Positions 7,950 through 15,842 of a DNA stretch of 45,839 nt are shown here, piece by piece. A program made the translations under genes and the position numbers. The notes below the pieces were generated by a model. That model did no database searches and was not told where the DNA came from. It worked only from the letters and a program-made list of their open reading frames with translations. Source of the DNA: Ruminiclostridium sp. (GTDB lineage Bacteria; Bacillota; Clostridia; Oscillospirales; Ruminococcaceae). Location: assembly GCA_017635095.1 (NCBI GenBank), contig JAGBMA010000107.1:1-45839 (forward strand). Direction: 5' to 3'. Each line of letters opens with the position of its first letter. Position 1 is the stretch's first letter.

Positions 7950-7980
7950 AAAATCCCCTCAACTTGCGTCAAGGGGATAA
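7950..7980 (-). terminator. terminator retained downstream of a DUF6809 remnant
   Basis: On the minus strand ATCCCCT and AGGGGAT flank a 12-base loop, followed by TTTTGATTTT. It sits 14 bases past the stop of the gene fragment at 7994-8074. Confidence 0.65.
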
Positions 7981-7993
7981 GATTGTATTGATG

Positions 7994-8074
7994 TTACTCG
8001 ATAGGATTTGACAGCTCCGCCGCGATCAGAGCGCCGAGCCGGAATCCGCGCTCGAAGTCGTCTTCGAGTTCAGG
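7994..8074 (-). pseudogene. C-terminal remnant of a DUF6809 gene
   Basis: On the minus strand one frame reads ELEDDFERGFRLGALIAAEL and five more residues to TAA at 7994-7996. It closely resembles the end of the intact DUF6809 protein at 6169 (DFARGFRLGVLIALEV). Upstream the frame is closed by TAA about two codons before the matching part, and no start or N-terminal part remains. The remnant keeps its own terminator (7950-7980). Its broken end lies about 40 bases from the promoter of the Rpn-like gene, which suggests a deletion or insertion junction near 8075. Confidence 0.7.
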
Positions 8075-8115
8075 TTATTCCTTTGGAGAGAATAACTGCA
8101 AAATGCTCTGGAATA

Positions 8116-8145
8116 TTGACATTACCACTTGTTCTGTGGTATAAT
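8116..8145 (+). promoter_or_regulatory. strong sigma-A promoter of the Rpn-like gene
   Basis: Perfect TTGACA (8116-8121) and TATAAT (8140-8145), 18 bases apart, 28 bases before the ATG at 8174. Confidence 0.75.
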
Positions 8146-8173
8146 AATATAGACGAAAGCAAGGTGGCTTCCA

Positions 8174-9004
8174 ATGGACAAAGAATTAGGCATTATAGCT
8201 TCAAAAGAAGAGCGTTAGCAGGAAGCCAAAGGCTTTACTCTTATTAGCGATGTGTTTATGTCTGTTGCATTCGAAGATATAGCTGCCTGTGAGTATGTCA
8301 TCAGAATACTTATGGGAAAGCCCGATTTGGTGGTAATTGATGTCAAAACTCAATACACTATATCAAAGATCACATCACGCGATGCTCGGCTTGATGTGCT
8401 TGCGGAGATCACTGCTGTTGACAGCAAAAACAAGCTGGTGAACATTGAGATACAGCGAAGGGATACTGTTGACCATGCAAAGCGGACGCGGTTTTATGGC
8501 TCGATGATCGACAGTGAGTATCTGCAAAAAGGCAAAACATACAGCGAGCTGCCCGATGTTTATATCTTCTACATCAGCGAAACAGATATATGGAGGAGCG
8601 GGAAGACTACATACGAGGTCGTTAAAACGCTGGGCGGACAGCCCTATGATGACGGTATTCATACCGTGTATATAAACGCGGCTGTCAATGACGGTTCCGC
8701 AATAGCTACGCTTATGCAGTATTTTAAAAGCTGCGATCCGGACGATGACAGTCAAGGAGCGCTTTCAAACAGAGTTCAGAAGCTGAAATCCGATGAGTAG
8801 GGTGAGTTTATGTGTGAATTAACGCAGAAATGGTATAATGACGGCGAAAAAATGGGAAAAGCAGAGATTATTATTAATATGATGGATAGCCTTAAGGTAT
8901 CTTTAGAATCGGCTTTACAGACAGCAAAGATTCCAGATAGCGAAAAGCCCTTTTATATTGCTCTTGTAGAAAACATAAAGAGCGGTAAGGTTAAAAGCGA
9001 GTGA
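8174..9004 (+). pseudogene. rpn: Rpn family PD-(D/E)XK nuclease / putative transposase, interrupted by two TAG codons
   Basis: A single frame runs from ATG 8174 to TGA 9004 (276 sense or interrupted codons) except for TAG at 8216-8218 (codon 15) and TAG at 8798-8800. Reading through, the N-terminus is MDKELGIIASKEER, stop, QEAKGFTLISDVFMSVAFED. The nuclease core follows (RDARLDVLAE, then LVNIEIQRRD, with the Asp and the ExQ of the PD-(D/E)XK fold, then HAKRTRFYGSMIDSEYLQKG), and then the C-terminal module MCELTQKWYNDGEKMGKAE. This matches the usual order of clostridial Rpn (PDDEXK_2) proteins, which promote RecA-independent recombination in the studied E. coli members. An internal ATG at 8252 could still give a 182-aa core. 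TAG ends other genes here, so recoding is unlikely. Recent loss is the simplest reading. Confidence 0.75.
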
Positions 9005-9009
9005 TCCTT

Positions 9010-9205
9010 ATGTGTGAATTAACACAGAAATGGTATAGAGACGGTGAGAAAACGGAAACTGCAAAAGCGGTCATTAACATAATGGATAGCTTGAAAGTAT
9101 CCATAGACTCTGCTATGCAAACCGAAAAAAATTCCAAAAACAGAAAAAATATTTTATGTTGCCCTCGCTGACAACATAAGAAGCGGCAAAGTAAAAAGTG
9201 AGTAA
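9010..9205 (+). pseudogene. tandem duplicate of the Rpn C-terminal module, frameshifted
   Basis: Starts MCELTQKWYRDGEKTETAKA and matches the module at 8810-9004 along its length (IMDSLKVSIDSAMQTEK). A run of seven A at 9125-9131 shifts the frame. Removing one A restores IPKTEKIFYVALADNIRSGK to the final VKSE and TAA (9203-9205). The spacer before each copy has the form (A/G)TG.. then TATGTGTGAATTAA, supporting a local duplication of about 200 bp. Confidence 0.75.
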
Positions 9206-9280
9206 GTATTACACCTGCTCACTTAACAGTCGTGAGGTACAATTAGAGAAGTATCAGGATTTGGCATAACGGTTGACAAT

Positions 9281-9320
9281 AAAGGACATCGGAACTATAA
9301 TTCCGGTGTCCTTTTATTTG
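9281..9320 (+). terminator. terminator after the Rpn-like region
   Basis: AAAGGACATCGGAA and TTCCGGTGTCCTTT (one T-G pair), loop CTATAA, then TTTTATTTG. It can act on both strands. Confidence 0.8.
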
Positions 9321-9445
9321 ATTTTATGGTATACAACGACAGCAGTAACCGTAAACACATCGATTGGAAAACATCTTTATTACGATACGCTCAAAATCAC
9401 AACATCTTCCCACACAAAACACACAATAAGTTTTATATTTGGCGT

Positions 9446-10999
9446 TCATTGAGTATTCTCCGCAGTATTACTGTTCAGCACGGATAATATGTCTTCAATT
9501 CCGGCTTCGTTAAGACTGTATTCTATTCCTTCTATCCAGCTTTCAAATGTATCATAATTTCCGGCATATCCCATATCCAGCTTTTCCGTGATTACCTTAT
9601 CGGTATCGGATATTTGCTGTGATACTTCCGAAAAATCAATATCAGTATCAAGAATATCGGAAATTATCGCCTGTGAATATGCCTCCGCTATCTCCTCCGG
9701 TGTTTCAAGTGTGTCGATATCCCACACCACTGATCTGTCAATATACGAATATCCTGTCATACGGCAGTAGAAGCGATAAAAGTTTCCGTGAGATATCACT
9801 CTGTCGGGTCTGCCGTCTGTGAGTTCATAGTCCTCGCCCTCAACCCCGAATGTGAGCAGGTTGTTGAGATAAGCGTCAGTCTGAGTCAATGCAAGCAGCT
9901 CAAACGCTTTTTCTTTATTTGCCGATGCAGAAGAAACACCTGTGGCTGTCTGCGTAGTCCTTATCCGCTTAGTACCGCCGAATACCGGAGTAATATTCTC
10001 GTTTCCGTTGAACGCTGTAAACGGCTTGTCGGCGCAGCCTCCTTCGGCAAGAAATACTCTCGCAAATTCATCACCCGACTGATTGCCGGAGAGCAGACCA
10101 TTTGCTGAAAGTATAAAATACTCATTCAGCGCCGAAAGATAGTTTTCATCATCGAGTACAGAACGGAAGCTCCTGCTTTCATCGTCATAATATACTGCCT
10201 GCGAAATACAAGCACCGTTCACATAGTAAGCAGGGGAGATAAGATCGCTGCGCAGCGAGAATGGCTGCTGTCCCTCCGATTCCTGAATTATCCGCAGCAT
10301 TTCAAGCTGTTCGGACGGTGAAAGCGTAGTATCGTATTCAGGGTATTTTTCAAGCAATTCTGTCGAGTACCAATATCCTGCATTATCTGCAAGCGTATGC
10401 ATACCTCCGTCTATACCGTAGATTTTTCCGTTAACGGTAAGCCCCGACCAGTGTTTTTCCGGCATCAGCTCATACAGACTCAGTCCTGTGTCGCTTGCAA
10501 GATATTCGTCCAGCGGCTCAAGCAATCCTTCTTTCGCATAATCCGGGTATTCATACCTGTTTTCCGAAGGAAGCGGCATATAGAATATGTCAATTTCTCC
10601 GGCTCCGTTTACATCTTCCCTGATAAATTCACTGTAATCCTTGGTTATGACAGGAGGAAATTCCTCTGCGCGCTCCGGAGTGATGATACGGAACTCTACC
10701 TCATAATCGCAGCCGAGACTATTCAGATATTCATTCACCTTGTCCGTGTGAATATCTGCTTTTTCCATTCCTTGATCCTGTATTGCCCATACAAGTTTTG
10801 TCTTTTCAGCGGGCGTTTCTTCGTTCTCTGATATCGGTATCTTTTCTGCGTCATCACTCGCAGTGACGGCAGCAGCCGTTGTGGCGGGCTTTGATTCGGG
10901 TGGTCTATACCCTGCGCCGGACTGTGTGCCGCTTTCCGCGCAGCCGCCCACAGAAATTACAAACATTAATGCAGTCAATGCCGATAGTGTTTTCTTCAT
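9446..10999 (-). CDS. lipoprotein extracellular solute-binding protein
   Basis: A 517-aa protein with a lipoprotein signal (MKKTLSALTALMFVISVGGC, lipobox Cys20) and an Ala/Thr-rich linker to about residue 65. The body has features of a family 1 sugar-binding protein: residues about 135-140 DIFYMP, about 190-215 NGKIYGIDGG, and late 'KEKAFELLALTQTDAYLNNLLTFGVEGEDYEL', which resembles the DUF3502-type C-terminus of LipO-like proteins (only the general pattern is claimed). No permease or ATPase gene is adjacent, so it may serve a transporter encoded elsewhere or act as a sensor partner. GGAGGAA precedes the ATG. It is divergent from a LytTR regulator, with a candidate operator and its own promoter between them, so it is probably controlled by that system. 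Confidence 0.8.
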   Translation of the reverse strand: MKKTLSALTALMFVISVGGCAESGTQSGAGYRPPESKPATTAAAVTASDDAEKIPISENEETPAEKTKLVWAIQDQGMEKADIHTDKVNEYLNSLGCDYEVEFRIITPERAEEFPPVITKDYSEFIREDVNGAGEIDIFYMPLPSENRYEYPDYAKEGLLEPLDEYLASDTGLSLYELMPEKHWSGLTVNGKIYGIDGGMHTLADNAGYWYSTELLEKYPEYDTTLSPSEQLEMLRIIQESEGQQPFSLRSDLISPAYYVNGACISQAVYYDDESRSFRSVLDDENYLSALNEYFILSANGLLSGNQSGDEFARVFLAEGGCADKPFTAFNGNENITPVFGGTKRIRTTQTATGVSSASANKEKAFELLALTQTDAYLNNLLTFGVEGEDYELTDGRPDRVISHGNFYRFYCRMTGYSYIDRSVVWDIDTLETPEEIAEAYSQAIISDILDTDIDFSEVSQQISDTDKVITEKLDMGYAGNYDTFESWIEGIEYSLNEAGIEDILSVLNSNTAENTQ

Positions 11000-11021
11000 A
11001 GAAATTCCTCCTTCTCATTAC

Positions 11022-11035
11022 GGGAGTATTCTCCC
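11022..11035 (-). promoter_or_regulatory. small hairpin in the leader of the solute-binding protein
   Basis: GGGAG and CTCCC flank TATT in the 5' leader of the 10999 gene, shortly upstream of its ribosome binding site. Confidence 0.35.
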
Positions 11036-11045
11036 TTTTGACTGC

Positions 11046-11074
11046 ATTGTAGCATATCATTTCCACATAATCAA
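11046..11074 (-). promoter_or_regulatory. promoter of the solute-binding protein gene
   Basis: On the minus strand TTGATT (11069-11074), a 17-base spacer and TACAAT (11046-11051). Confidence 0.6.
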
Positions 11075-11083
11075 TACATTTTG

Positions 11084-11114
11084 ACCGAGTGGTCACACAC
11101 AGCAACCGAACGGT
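11084..11114. promoter_or_regulatory. candidate LytTR operator (direct repeats 21 bp apart)
   Basis: ACCGAGTGGT (11084-11093) and ACCGAACGGT (11105-11114) repeat with 21 bases start to start, two helical turns, as in LytTR binding sites. The first copy also overlaps the inverted repeat TGACC-GAGT-GGTCA (11082-11095). The pair lies between the divergent promoters, about 10 bp upstream of the -35 box of the minus-strand gene. Confidence 0.55.
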
Positions 11115-11126
11115 AACAGCGCGATA

Positions 11127-11155
11127 TTGACCCATCGTCATAAATATGCTATAAT
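11127..11155 (+). promoter_or_regulatory. promoter of the LytTR/GHKL two-component operon
   Basis: TTGACC (11127-11132), 17 bases, TATAAT (11150-11155), followed by GGAGGGG before the ATG at 11174. Confidence 0.7.
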
Positions 11156-11173
11156 AATTCCGGAGGGGATAGT

Positions 11174-11908
11174 ATGAGGATAGCGATCTGTGATGATGAC
11201 AGTAATTATATGGAAAGCAGGCTAGTTCCTACTGTCGAAGGTGCTGTACACGATGCGGGAGCTGCGGCGGAGATAATGCGCTTTACAGACGGAAATGAGC
11301 TGATACGGGAATTTGAAAACGACAATGGGTTTGACATTGTGCTGCTCGACATTGATATGCCTGCAATAAATGGAAAAGAACTTGCCGGGAAACTGCGTTT
11401 ATTAAACTCGTATTTTTTTCTGGCATTTATCACATCTTACAAAACCGAGGTCTTCAATACGATACCTTACCGCATAAACGCATTTATACCGAAGGACAGT
11501 CCGACAGAAACAATGCGCTCGGAGCTGTGCCGTGTGATATCGGAATATAAGGATTTTGCACCGGAATACAGATTGTTTGAAACGTTGGACAACGGCGGAA
11601 AGAATGTAATACGGGTCGTTGCGGACGATATATTCTGTTTCTGCTGCATACGAAGAAATGTGTACCTTAAAACCGGAAACCGAGCCTACCATCTCGTTAA
11701 GGAAAAAATATCGGAGCTTGCAAAGGAATATACACAATACGGTTTTTTTGAGATATGCCGCGGCTATATCGTGAATATTTCAAAGGTGCGCACCGTGAAC
11801 AGCCTTGAGGTCGAGCTTGACAACGGCGAGAAACTGCCGCTGAGCAGGCGGCGGGCGAAAGAGCTGATGTCGAGGATATCCGAATATGTGACGAGCAAGG
11901 CGATGTGA
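11174..11908 (+). CDS. response regulator, AgrA/LytTR type
   Basis: A 244-aa protein with an N-terminal receiver domain: acidic pocket D7-D9 in AICDDDS, phospho-acceptor D59 in VLLDIDMP, and a Thr/Lys end region (ITSYKTEVFN). Residues about 145-240 are a LytTR DNA-binding domain (VYLKTGNRAYHLVKEKISEL, then FFEICRGYIVNISKVRTVN, then LPLSRRRAKELMSRI). It is followed ten bases later by its probable histidine kinase. The class binds paired 9-10 bp direct repeats about 21 bp apart, and such a pair lies just upstream at 11084-11114. The likely targets are its own operon and the divergent solute-binding lipoprotein. Confidence 0.92.
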   Translation: MRIAICDDDSNYMESRLVPTVEGAVHDAGAAAEIMRFTDGNELIREFENDNGFDIVLLDIDMPAINGKELAGKLRLLNSYFFLAFITSYKTEVFNTIPYRINAFIPKDSPTETMRSELCRVISEYKDFAPEYRLFETLDNGGKNVIRVVADDIFCFCCIRRNVYLKTGNRAYHLVKEKISELAKEYTQYGFFEICRGYIVNISKVRTVNSLEVELDNGEKLPLSRRRAKELMSRISEYVTSKAM

Positions 11909-11917
11909 GGTGATGAT

Positions 11918-13207
11918 ATGCTTATCTGCGATCTTATTTTTCTTGCGGCGGAATGTATTATCGGTTTCGTATTTGTAATGCTGCTTTCCGGCAGTTCTTT
12001 TTCCGGAAAGACAAGTGCAGCAGTCGGCAGCTGCATTTACTTTGTTGTATGTTTTGGAGCAAGTTTGCTGCCTTATGTATTGTTCCGTCTGATTTCAATG
12101 CTCGCATTATTTCTGCTATGTATGTCAATTTCAGACGAACACCGTCATAAACTCTTGGCGTATTCCTCGACTGCTGTTTACTGTATATCGGCATCAGAAA
12201 TCATAGTAAAAAACCTTATGATGACCTTAATGAGTGAAGACTACAAGATCGTATTTTACGGCAGTCTGCTGAACCATATCATAATGCTCATAATCGTAAC
12301 ACTTGCCGAAGCAGGAACGGTTTATGCCGCTTATCGAATTTTTACAAGAGAAAAACTTGACACGCTGCGTGAAATGTGGATGCACTACTCATTTATTATG
12401 TCTGCGTTTACACTGATAGCCGGGATACTTGTATCATTCTATCCTCTTAACGGCAGCAATACCGAACGAACACCGATCATTCTCGCTGTGTCAGTGTTGT
12501 TCCTTATAATAAGCCTTGTGGTCACAGACTTTTTCGTTCAGATATGTATTGCACACCGACGTGAGAAGCAGATGTATATTTTGCGTTCGGATCATATGAA
12601 TATGAAAGAACAGCTTGCGGTGCAATTCCGGATTTCAAAGAGACTGCAAAAAATACGGCATGATATTAAAAATCACCTTACCGGTGCTGCTGCACTTATA
12701 GAAAATGGCGAATACGACAAGGCAGCTGAGTTGCTCAATGAAATAAATGACAGTGCAGACCGCTTACAGCCTGTGCTTAATCAAACCTCCGGAAACAGTC
12801 TGATAGATTCGATCATAGCCTACAAGTCAGCTGTATGTGAAAGCAAAAACATTGCATTTGAATACACACTTGAGCAGATTCCCGATACTAAGATAGACCT
12901 TGCGGATATCTCCTCAGTGCTTGCCAATTTGCTCGATAATGCAGTCGAAGCAGCCGAACTTTCGGAAAGGCGTATTGTTAATGTGAAGATATTTGCGTAC
13001 AAGGACTATCTCACAATTATTGTCAAAAATACCTTTTCCGGAATAATAAAACAGCAACAAGGCAGACTTGGTACTCTCAAACGCGACAGTGACCAACACG
13101 GTCTTGGTACAGAAATAATCAGCGAGATCTGTGAGCGTAACAACGGGATATATAAATACCGCATACTTGGAAAAATGTTTACCGCAAGCGCTATGATGAA
13201 AATTTAA
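11918..13207 (+). CDS. GHKL-domain sensor histidine kinase (AgrC-like)
   Basis: A 429-aa membrane kinase. Residues 1-210 hold about six hydrophobic segments and serve as the sensor, with no separate extracellular domain. The phospho-acceptor helix holds H248 in RLQKIRHDIKNHL. The GHKL ATP-binding part has the N box NLLDNAVEA (about 337-345) and a short G box HGLGTEI (about 394-400). The C-terminus MFTASAMMKI is the usual end of the class. It lies ten bases after the LytTR regulator and shares its promoter. In known AgrC-type pairs the ligand is often a peptide. No peptide precursor gene is obvious here, and the neighbouring lipoprotein may instead take part in sensing. Confidence 0.9.
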   Translation: MLICDLIFLAAECIIGFVFVMLLSGSSFSGKTSAAVGSCIYFVVCFGASLLPYVLFRLISMLALFLLCMSISDEHRHKLLAYSSTAVYCISASEIIVKNLMMTLMSEDYKIVFYGSLLNHIIMLIIVTLAEAGTVYAAYRIFTREKLDTLREMWMHYSFIMSAFTLIAGILVSFYPLNGSNTERTPIILAVSVLFLIISLVVTDFFVQICIAHRREKQMYILRSDHMNMKEQLAVQFRISKRLQKIRHDIKNHLTGAAALIENGEYDKAAELLNEINDSADRLQPVLNQTSGNSLIDSIIAYKSAVCESKNIAFEYTLEQIPDTKIDLADISSVLANLLDNAVEAAELSERRIVNVKIFAYKDYLTIIVKNTFSGIIKQQQGRLGTLKRDSDQHGLGTEIISEICERNNGIYKYRILGKMFTASAMMKI

Positions 13208-13283
13208 CTTTCACCAAAGGGAAACGCAGATGAAGACCACCCGCCTGTAATGGAGCAGGAGTGATCTCCGGAAGATACAGGAA

Positions 13284-13316
13284 CCCCGTACCGCTTTTTC
13301 AGCGATACGGGGTTTT
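13284..13316. terminator. bidirectional terminator between convergent operons
   Basis: CCCCGTA and TACGGGG enclose CCGC-TTTTTC-AGCGA, with TTTT after it on the plus strand. The same hairpin recurs at 15806-15834, 19114-19139 and 21797-21822. Confidence 0.75.
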
Positions 13317-13327
13317 GTAGGGGGTTA

Positions 13328-15190
13328 TTATTCCGGAAGATCCGGTCTTACCGATGTAACTGCGGCATCAGCCGTGTCTCTGCGCGGCATGATATCGTAT
13401 ATACCGCGTCTTTCGTCAGCGCCTCCCGGTGTGAGCTCGTCTCCGCCAACTGTCAGACCGTTCACAGAAACTCTGCTCGCGGCGGTCAGGTCAAATCCGA
13501 ACATATTGTCTGCGGTCACGACCGTACAAGCGTGATAAAGACCGTCCTTATCATAAAACCCAACACTGTTTAACTCCTTTATCGGCACTGTTACGTTTCC
13601 GAGCAATATATCGACATGAAGCTCGGTCGCACCGTTTGATTTATCACATGAGAACATCAGTTCGAGCCCATAGGTCGAAAGCCGCATACTTTCGAGCGTT
13701 ACGCCCGGCAGACCATACTCTGTCATGTCGGTATTGAGAACTATACCGGGGGAGTCTGACGCAGCGCCGTTCACCGTAATGGTCGTACCGACCTCGATGC
13801 CGTCATCGGTGGGGGGGATCTCAATTATTTGTACTTCTTCGGTCTTACCCTCGGGAACATCAAGCAGAGCCCACATAGTGTATGTGCCGCCGTCCTCCTT
13901 CACACAGTCCTGTGCCAGATTGCGCGGATCGCTGACCGATCTGAACGCAAGAGATTTTCCGTTTATCAAGTCAGCTTCGCCGACAAGCTTCACGGCAAGG
14001 ATATGTCCGTCATATCGCCAGTCTTCCATACGCACAGTTCTTGAAGAAAAATCAAGCAGTTCACTTATTTCCTGTGTATCGGGAGTCTGTTCCTGCGCAG
14101 CGGCATAAGCAGAGGTCACCGTTGCAGGGTACTGTATGTCGGGCGCTTCATACACAAGCACATCGCCTACATATACTCTGCCGATATTCGATGTATCACA
14201 GGGTTCGGAAAAACCTCTGAGAACATATCCAACATTTCTCGCCGTGTCATACCAATTGTTTTTTGCGTCACTGCAGCTTATCGGGTAGTTGCCCTTCATA
14301 TAGACCTCGACGGACGGCAGCTCGAAATCAACGTCATTGACGTCGGTTGTCTTATACTTGAGGATCATCTCGCTTTGTGAAACAAAAAGCTCTGAAATGT
14401 GCGGGTCAACACCCTCGACATCACACGGCAGTCTGAACACATAGTTTGAGTTGTCGCACTTTGCGATATATGTTCCGCGTACTTGACTTTCACTGTTGAT
14501 AATATCCACTTCAAGCGAATGCGTCGGTTCTTCGGGGATAATATCCACGATAAATGATACCGAAGTACCTTTACTTGTGGTCACAGCATGGTTTATTACA
14601 GTGTATTTACCGTCTGTGCCATGCCAGGCTACAGAGCCGAAAGCTTCCGTTTCTGTTATTGCTCCTCCGTCATTTCGTTCCACCGTATAATATAGCCGCA
14701 GCAGCACAGTATTGAATTCATATCCTGTGATACTTACTTTATAATCCCCAAGATCGAATGCAGTAAATGATGTATAGTAGTCTGTGACATGTTCGACAGC
14801 CGTTGTTGTCACAATTCCGCTCGGCTCGGTATAAGGCAAAGCCGCAGTTGTTGTCTCTGCGTTCTGCGAATACCCCGCACCGTTGCTGCTCTCAATACCG
14901 CGCTCTTTCAGCCCGCCGTGCTCATTCAGCCAGTTAAGCCCGAATACCGCTCCTGCAAGTACCGCGGCTGTTCCGGCTATACCTGCAATAACGTTAAATA
15001 CCTTATTGCTCTTGTGTTCCGGCTGCACCGGTGATAATTCCACAATACCGGGATGAAGAGTGTTTTTCTCATTGCTGCTCATTATCTCTGCCCTTTCCTG
15101 TACCTTTCTGCTGAACTCAGCATTGCTCATAGGACGAAAAGAGCCGTTCATATCGCTCAGTGTATTATCAATTGCCTTTTTATAGTCCAT
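13328..15190 (-). CDS. large membrane-anchored anti-sigma-like protein, unit 1
   Basis: A 620-aa protein. Residues 1-45 are the putative sigma-docking part (MDYKKAIDNTL, then ERAEIM), like the starts of the paralogues at 18485, 21170, 23811 and 28363. Residues about 64-85 are the only membrane helix (VIAGIAGTAAVLAGAVFGL), followed by the hallmark NWLNEHGGLKE and SSNGAGY shared by four paralogues. The remaining 500 residues are extracytoplasmic and beta-rich, with several Ig-like or DUF4179/DUF5643-like repeats (SVSFIVDIIPEEPTHSLEV and similar). It is translationally coupled to the sigma gene (11-base overlap). The inferred role is an anti-sigma factor releasing its sigma factor when the ectodomain senses an envelope signal. 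Confidence 0.75.
   Translation of the reverse strand: MDYKKAIDNTLSDMNGSFRPMSNAEFSRKVQERAEIMSSNEKNTLHPGIVELSPVQPEHKSNKVFNVIAGIAGTAAVLAGAVFGLNWLNEHGGLKERGIESSNGAGYSQNAETTTAALPYTEPSGIVTTTAVEHVTDYYTSFTAFDLGDYKVSITGYEFNTVLLRLYYTVERNDGGAITETEAFGSVAWHGTDGKYTVINHAVTTSKGTSVSFIVDIIPEEPTHSLEVDIINSESQVRGTYIAKCDNSNYVFRLPCDVEGVDPHISELFVSQSEMILKYKTTDVNDVDFELPSVEVYMKGNYPISCSDAKNNWYDTARNVGYVLRGFSEPCDTSNIGRVYVGDVLVYEAPDIQYPATVTSAYAAAQEQTPDTQEISELLDFSSRTVRMEDWRYDGHILAVKLVGEADLINGKSLAFRSVSDPRNLAQDCVKEDGGTYTMWALLDVPEGKTEEVQIIEIPPTDDGIEVGTTITVNGAASDSPGIVLNTDMTEYGLPGVTLESMRLSTYGLELMFSCDKSNGATELHVDILLGNVTVPIKELNSVGFYDKDGLYHACTVVTADNMFGFDLTAASRVSVNGLTVGGDELTPGGADERRGIYDIMPRRDTADAAVTSVRPDLPE
14871..14970 (-). repeat. 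conserved TM/hallmark coding repeat, copy 1
   Basis: DNA encoding VLAGAVFGLNWLNEHGGLKE is nearly the same as in the other three units (18165-18265, 20851-20950, 23521-23600), while flanking parts diverge. Confidence 0.7.
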
Positions 15191-15671
15191 GATCTAAGCT
15201 CCTTTCATCATCGAGAACATCACGAAGCTTATCCCGTCCGTGCTTTAACCGCCATTTTACAGCCGCTGCACTTATCCTCAGCATTACGGCGATCTCGGCG
15301 ACTCCGTAACCTTCGTAATAATAAAGATACAGCGTAGTACGGAGTTTGGGGTTCAGTGACATTAACGCGGTTCTGATTCCGTTGTCATCATTGGTCTTGT
15401 TATCCTGCATTTCTCCCAGTGAGTCAATAGAAACATAGTTTTTGTTCCAATGAGACTTCAGATGATTGAAACTATGGTTTATAGTGCATCTTATCAGCCA
15501 TGCCTTTATATGCTCGTCACTGTTGAAGCTGCCTTGATATGTAAACAGTTTCAGGAAAACATCTTGTGCAATATCCTCTGCATCGGCAGGATTTTTCACT
15601 ATAAACAACGCGGTATCTGTCACCGTTCTGCGATATAGTTCTATGTATCGGTCAAGATCGAGTCCGGACAT
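15180..15671 (-). CDS. RNA polymerase sigma factor, ECF type, unit 1
   Basis: A 163-aa ECF sigma factor: region 2 NPADAEDIAQDVFLKLF, then AWLIRCTINHSFNHLKSHW, and region 4 YYEGYGVAEIAVMLRISAAA ending in VKWRLKHGRDKLRDVL. A GTG at 15689 is in frame. The ATG at 15671 is preferred because AAAGGAAG lies 5-10 bases upstream and MSGLDLDRYIELY aligns with MTESELDRYMRLY and MTGSELERYVRQY of the next two units. Its end overlaps the anti-sigma start by 11 bases. Confidence 0.92.
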   Translation of the reverse strand: MSGLDLDRYIELYRRTVTDTALFIVKNPADAEDIAQDVFLKLFTYQGSFNSDEHIKAWLIRCTINHSFNHLKSHWNKNYVSIDSLGEMQDNKTNDDNGIRTALMSLNPKLRTTLYLYYYEGYGVAEIAVMLRISAAAVKWRLKHGRDKLRDVLDDERSLDHGL

Positions 15672-15692
15672 CGACCCACTTCCTTTCACTAA

Positions 15693-15702
15693 AAAGCGCT
15701 TT
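15693..15702. promoter_or_regulatory. palindrome upstream of sigma unit 1
   Basis: AAAGCGCTTT, a perfect 10-bp palindrome ending 22 bases upstream of the start codon. Comparable palindromes sit at the same place in four other units. Confidence 0.4.
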
Positions 15703-15770
15703 CTGTACTTAAAACAATTGGGAACGGCTAAAAGTATAACTCCTTTTTAAAAATCGGCATTATCAACAAT

Positions 15771-15799
15771 ATTATACACTGCTTTTGCAACAAATGCAA
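15771..15799 (-). promoter_or_regulatory. promoter of sigma/anti-sigma unit 1
   Basis: On the minus strand TTGCAT (15794-15799), 17 bases, TATAAT (15771-15776). The sequence around it (GTTGCATTTG, then AAAAG, then TGTATAATATTG) is almost the same in units 2 and 3. Confidence 0.75.
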
Positions 15800-15805
15800 C
15801 AAAAT

Positions 15806-15834
15806 CCCCGTACCGCTTTTTCAGCGATACGGGG
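15806..15834 (-). terminator. terminator of unit 2
   Basis: CCCCGTATCGCT-GAAAA-AGCGGTACGGGG on the minus strand, followed by ATTTTGTTG. The unit 1 promoter starts seven bases later. Confidence 0.82.
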
Positions 15835-15842
15835 GTTCTGTG

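Noticed and set aside
8174-9004. TAG reassigned to an amino acid in this organism
   Set aside because: Genes at 5827, 18487, 30791 and 39049 end naturally at TAG, and other genes have no internal TAG, so general reassignment is not supported.
13210-13283. Tiny ORF after the histidine kinase (possible peptide signal for AgrC-type kinase)
   Set aside because: The only frame with an ATG codes for six residues and has no Cys or leader features, so no peptide precursor can be supported.
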